In this document: positions 43,465 to 47,741 of the stretch, one piece after another
How positions within the stretch are numbered: position 1 is the first letter of the stretch
How the letters are laid out: the number at the start of each line of letters is the position of its first letter
NCBI RefSeq assembly: GCF_017873435.1
Contig: NZ_JAGGKG010000029.1
Location: 1 to 47,741 of the forward strand
Direction of reading: 5' to 3'
Origin: Paenibacillus turicensis
Lineage (GTDB): Bacteria; Bacillota; Bacilli; Paenibacillales; Paenibacillaceae
Length of the DNA: 47,741 nt
Notes under the pieces: model-generated
Databases searched by the model: none
Seen by the model: only the letters and a program-made list of their open reading frames with translations
Told to the model about the DNA's origin: nothing
Position numbers and translations under genes: made by a program

Positions 43465-44943
43465 TTAGAATAGATTTTTGATGCCATTAAATAGATCTGA
43501 GAAAAACTCACCAATCGCTCTAAGCAATAGCGTAAACCAACCTGCTTTTTCTGCTTCCTGCGCGGTGATCAAATTCACCGTTTTTTCCAACGGCTGATCC
43601 ATTCCAGCATCTTTATACGAATAAGTCACAGTCCCAACGACACTTCCCACCTTAAGTGGTGCTACAAGCGTCTCTGGATCATTTAAGGTCACCTTTGTTT
43701 GCATTGAGCTTAAATCAGCACCCTTAGGCACAACAAACGTAACTGCCTCATCTGAAACGATAGGAACAGTAGTATCCTTTGCTCTTTTCACTGTTACTGA
43801 TTCATTGCCAGCAACTGTCGCTTTTGGTGCAACAACCTGCTTCGCCTCAAAGTTATTGAAGCCATAATCAAGCACTTTTGCTGTCTCAACAAAACGGACA
43901 TTTTCCGCCTTCATCGTTTTTGTACCTTTTGTACCCATAACAACGCTAATCAGACGCATTCCATTTCTTTTTGCTGTTCCAGTAAAGCTACCACCTGCAT
44001 TGGTAGTATGCCCTGTTTTGAGTCCATCCAAGCCTTCATAAGCAAATTGCTTAAAGTTTACTACATTTTTGTTCGCCTCTAGCATGTAGTTCCAGTTTAC
44101 GATTGGCTTTTTATCACGTTCACGGAATTTGTAGCTTTGAATTTTGGTAAAGCGATCGAAGTCTGGATGATCCGTTACGATATATCTCGCCAAAGTCGCT
44201 GCATCTCTAGCAGACATCACGGTTTCCTTTTTATCCGCAGGCTGAAAATCAGCTGGCATATCACTAATATCTAATCCACTTGAATTAGCAAAATGTGTTG
44301 CTGTCATTCCCATGCGTTTTGCTTCATCATTCATCATCTTTACAAATTCCTGCTCTGAACCCGCGATATGCTCTGCCAAAGCTACTGTAGCATCATTAGC
44401 GGAGCCGACCGCCATCGCAATATACAATTGCTCTATTGTATGCTGATCTCCTTCAGCTAGGAAAATACGTGAACCTATCGTTTGAGCTGCATTTTTGCGG
44501 ACGGTTACCATTTCATCCCATTTATGCTCACCCTTTTTAACAAGGTCAGCAACGATATATTCCGTCATCATCTTCGTCATACTTGCTGGTGGCAACGCTT
44601 CATCACCATTTACATTTAATAAAACTTGTCCAGATGATGCTTCTATTAAAATGGCAGACTTCACCTTTAAATCTAATGATTGTACAGAAGGAAGTGTGGT
44701 TTTAGCCTTAACCTCTGTTTTAGGGGTTGCTTCGCTTTTTTTGTTTTCATCGGTTTTTTGATTACTTTCATTTGTTGCACTTGCTAACAATGTGTTGCTT
44801 GCAGATGCCATTGGCGGCACAAGGGATAAGCACAACATATTTACTAATAAAATAGAAGATACACTTCTGCGAATAATTTGTCTTTTAGATTTCTTTACTT
44901 TTTTATTATCATTTTGGTTATTTTGATTTAAATTAAATTTCAC
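43465..44943 (-). CDS. dacA: D-alanyl-D-alanine carboxypeptidase (PBP5 type)
   Basis: DacA removes the terminal D-Ala of wall pentapeptides. The 492-residue protein has a long basic N-terminus, a signal peptide (SILLVNMLCLSLVPPMASAS), a low-complexity Lys/Glu/Thr linker (about 58-85), and the S11 domain with S121-M-T-K124, S-A-N in VGSANDATVALA and KTG in GLKTGHTTNAGG. A PBP5 C-terminal beta domain follows, then an amphipathic anchor (WFTLLLRAIGEFFSDLFNG). It starts with GTG; GAGGGG is about 12 bases upstream, a little far. It lies downstream of guaB, as in B. subtilis, with a terminator between. Confidence 0.95.
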   Translation of the reverse strand: MKFNLNQNNQNDNKKVKKSKRQIIRRSVSSILLVNMLCLSLVPPMASASNTLLASATNESNQKTDENKKSEATPKTEVKAKTTLPSVQSLDLKVKSAILIEASSGQVLLNVNGDEALPPASMTKMMTEYIVADLVKKGEHKWDEMVTVRKNAAQTIGSRIFLAEGDQHTIEQLYIAMAVGSANDATVALAEHIAGSEQEFVKMMNDEAKRMGMTATHFANSSGLDISDMPADFQPADKKETVMSARDAATLARYIVTDHPDFDRFTKIQSYKFRERDKKPIVNWNYMLEANKNVVNFKQFAYEGLDGLKTGHTTNAGGSFTGTAKRNGMRLISVVMGTKGTKTMKAENVRFVETAKVLDYGFNNFEAKQVVAPKATVAGNESVTVKRAKDTTVPIVSDEAVTFVVPKGADLSSMQTKVTLNDPETLVAPLKVGSVVGTVTYSYKDAGMDQPLEKTVNLITAQEAEKAGWFTLLLRAIGEFFSDLFNGIKNLF

Positions 44944-45025
44944 AGCCTTTTAAAGCCCCTCTCATGATCTCTCAAATTGTCTTGTAAACTTGTTGCTCTA
45001 TCTATTCTATCACAGCCTATAGCTC

Positions 45026-45070
45026 AAAAAAAGGCAGGCTAAACGAATCACGTCTAGACTACCTTTTTTA
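45026..45070 (-). terminator. guaB terminator
   Basis: AAAAAAGG-AG-CTA pairs with TAG-CT-CCTTTTTT with small mismatches, followed by seven T on the minus strand. Confidence 0.85.
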
Positions 45071-45121
45071 ACTAATTAATAACAAAATTAATGTATTAGA
45101 TTGGGCTATGATTGGATACTG

Positions 45122-46594
<1,473 letters not shown>

Positions 46595-46694
46595 TTAAAA
46601 TATTGGATTAAACCATTTTTGCATCTATTACTAAACACCAGTTTGCCTTTTAAAATCGGGCATCTTCGGCACTCACGAAAATATATTAATGTTC

Positions 46695-46723
46695 ATCTTA
46701 GCAAAGGGGATATAGGCTGTCAA
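46695..46723 (-). promoter_or_regulatory. guaB promoter
   Basis: The minus strand reads TTGACA (46718-46723), a 17-bp spacer and TAAGAT (46695-46700), leaving a leader of about 110 bases with a small TGCC/GGCA hairpin. Confidence 0.8.
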
Positions 46724-46864
46724 GGACAAGTATACGCTTTTTAACAGCATACTTTCTGGGGAAAACGGTTGTCTTTACAGGGCGCACATATGTAAATAAA
46801 TGTATAAATAACCGTGAAAATTTACGCATATTTATATAAAATAGATTAGATGAGATATATATTA

Positions 46865-46894
46865 TTGATAAATAAAAGAAATAATATTTATAAT
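46865..46894 (+). promoter_or_regulatory. Promoter of the methyltransferase gene
   Basis: TTGATA (46865-46870), an 18-bp spacer and TATAAT (46889-46894), about 47 bases before the start. The rest of the 360-base gap to guaB is A/T-rich and shows nothing else. Confidence 0.65.
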
Positions 46895-46941
46895 TACTGC
46901 AACTATTTAAGTTATTTTAGAGGAATATGGAGAAACTAAAA

Positions 46942-47574
46942 ATGAATAAAATTAAAAACAACACTGATTCCAGTAATAAACAATCAAAAGAAAGTGATCT
47001 CGCACATTTTGATGAGCAAGCTAGTCGCTGGCATCAGCAAATTCCACAGCAAACCTATGATTGCATTGATAAGCTTATTCACCAATTCAATATTAACCAT
47101 CAGCATTCTATTTTAGATATTGCCGCTGGAACAGGGGTATGGCTGCAACGATTGCATGAGCTAGACATGCACCCTATTAAGTACGTAGCTATAGATGTAT
47201 CCGATCAAATGTTAAATCAATTAAAGGCTATGTTTCCAGAAATTGAAGCGCACTGCTTTGATATAGAGGGAGAGATTAACTTAAGTAAAAAATTTGATTG
47301 GGTCATTGTTTTTAATGGTACACCTCATATTAAGAACATGGATATGTTATTTCAAAATGCCACAAAGCATTTACATAAGGGTGGTAAGCTACTTATTGCT
47401 CATGCAAGAACAAGATATGGTTTAAAAGAGCATCATAAATCTATAGGTTTTATACCACCTTTTGAACCTATTCCAAGTGAGGACAACCTGCGCATGTTGT
47501 CGGCTAAATATGGGTTAATAAATATAATAATAAAAGATGAACCCTTCTTTTATTATTGTGCGGAGAAAGCCTAA
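46942..47574 (+). CDS. Class I SAM-dependent methyltransferase
   Basis: A 210-residue Rossmann methyltransferase. Motif I is ILDIAAGTGVWLQRL, with the acidic end of strand 2 in YVAIDVSDQML and motif IV region FDWVIVFNGTPHI. The motif KGGKLLIAHAR closes the core. The substrate is unknown. A basic, Asn/Lys-rich N-terminal tail precedes it. I start at 46942, 9 bases after GGAG; an ATG at 46927 is too close to its GAGG. It is a plus-strand gene between an rrn operon and guaB, where B. subtilis has the unrelated yaaC. Confidence 0.85.
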   Translation: MNKIKNNTDSSNKQSKESDLAHFDEQASRWHQQIPQQTYDCIDKLIHQFNINHQHSILDIAAGTGVWLQRLHELDMHPIKYVAIDVSDQMLNQLKAMFPEIEAHCFDIEGEINLSKKFDWVIVFNGTPHIKNMDMLFQNATKHLHKGGKLLIAHARTRYGLKEHHKSIGFIPPFEPIPSEDNLRMLSAKYGLINIIIKDEPFFYYCAEKA

Positions 47575-47601
47575 GTTACCAAAGGGGTTAAAGGACATAC
47601 A

Positions 47602-47632
47602 AAAAGAGCCGTTACTAAGTAACGGCTCTTTT
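47602..47632. terminator. rrn operon terminator, bidirectional
   Basis: A perfect 14-bp stem (47602-47615 with 47619-47632) with four A/T at each end. It ends the rRNA operon on minus and the methyltransferase gene on plus. Confidence 0.92.
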
Positions 47633-47637
47633 CTATT

Positions 47638-47741
47638 GCTTGGCAACGTCCTACTCTCCCAGGACCCTTCGGTCCAAGTACCATCGGCGCTGGAGGGCTT
47701 AACGGTCGTGTTCGGGATGGGTACGTGTGGAACCCCTCCGC
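47638..47741 (-). rRNA. rrf: 5S ribosomal RNA, partial (5' end off the window)
   Basis: The minus strand shows 5S features: CCCATCCCGAACACGACCGTTAAG, GCGCCGATGGTACT, and the 3' end GGGAGAGTAGGACGTTGCCAAGC. About 104 bases are present, so roughly 10-13 at the 5' end lie beyond the right edge. It is the last gene of an rrn operon transcribed toward guaB. Confidence 0.97.

Overview
The window looks like a piece of a low-GC, endospore-forming Firmicutes chromosome, most likely Bacillales and with Paenibacillaceae-like traits (a copper-amine-oxidase N-terminal domain fused to a GH18 domain, many GTG/TTG starts after strong AGGAGG sites). Sporulation markers are bofA, spo0F, a PAS histidine kinase, an SspP-type spore protein, pbpG and two sigma-G-like promoters. 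Flagellar motAB under a sigma-D-like promoter indicates motility. The genus is inferred from gene content only.

The window lies between two rRNA operons, both on the minus strand. The left edge carries tandem rrn promoters and the start of a 16S leader. The right edge is the 3' part of a 5S gene with its terminator. Most housekeeping genes are on the minus strand, so the replication origin is probably to the right.

Layout on the minus strand, right to left: guaB, dacA, serS, tRNA-Ser(UGA), sspP, a YitT-type membrane protein and a lipoprotein; then, after the interposed block described below, SRP RNA, dnaX, yaaK, recR, an unknown gene, yaaL and bofA, running into the rrn promoters. This follows the Bacillus subtilis origin-proximal order. 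Between tadA (inverted here, plus strand) and the SRP RNA sits about 33 kb holding a second block whose order is also known from B. subtilis, but from the other chromosome arm: pbpG/ywhD, ywiB-argS, rpoE-pyrG-spo0F-fba-murA-rho-rpmE. Also in this interval are an iron-siderophore permease pair under a Fur box, an ABC exporter, motAB, an rluF/sensor-kinase pair, ribokinase and pterin dehydratase, an M1 peptidase, and two NlpC/P60 wall hydrolases.

The regulatory DNA is the most informative part. Two near-duplicate modules (promoter, c-di-AMP riboswitch, NlpC/P60 gene) are in tandem. pyrG has a GGGC transcription start and a C-rich terminator stem, as expected for CTP-sensing reiterative transcription. 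A 105-bp cluster of DnaA boxes lies between the sensor kinase and tadA. A 209-bp foldback element with an exact 8-bp target duplication is a MITE, probably ISL3-related. Several hairpins (upstream of rho, upstream of rpoE, after fba, after ywhD) are not explained by ordinary terminators. I see no CRISPR array, prophage, defence island or transposase gene. The best candidates for undescribed biology are the DnaA-box cluster, the MITE and the structured intergenic elements.
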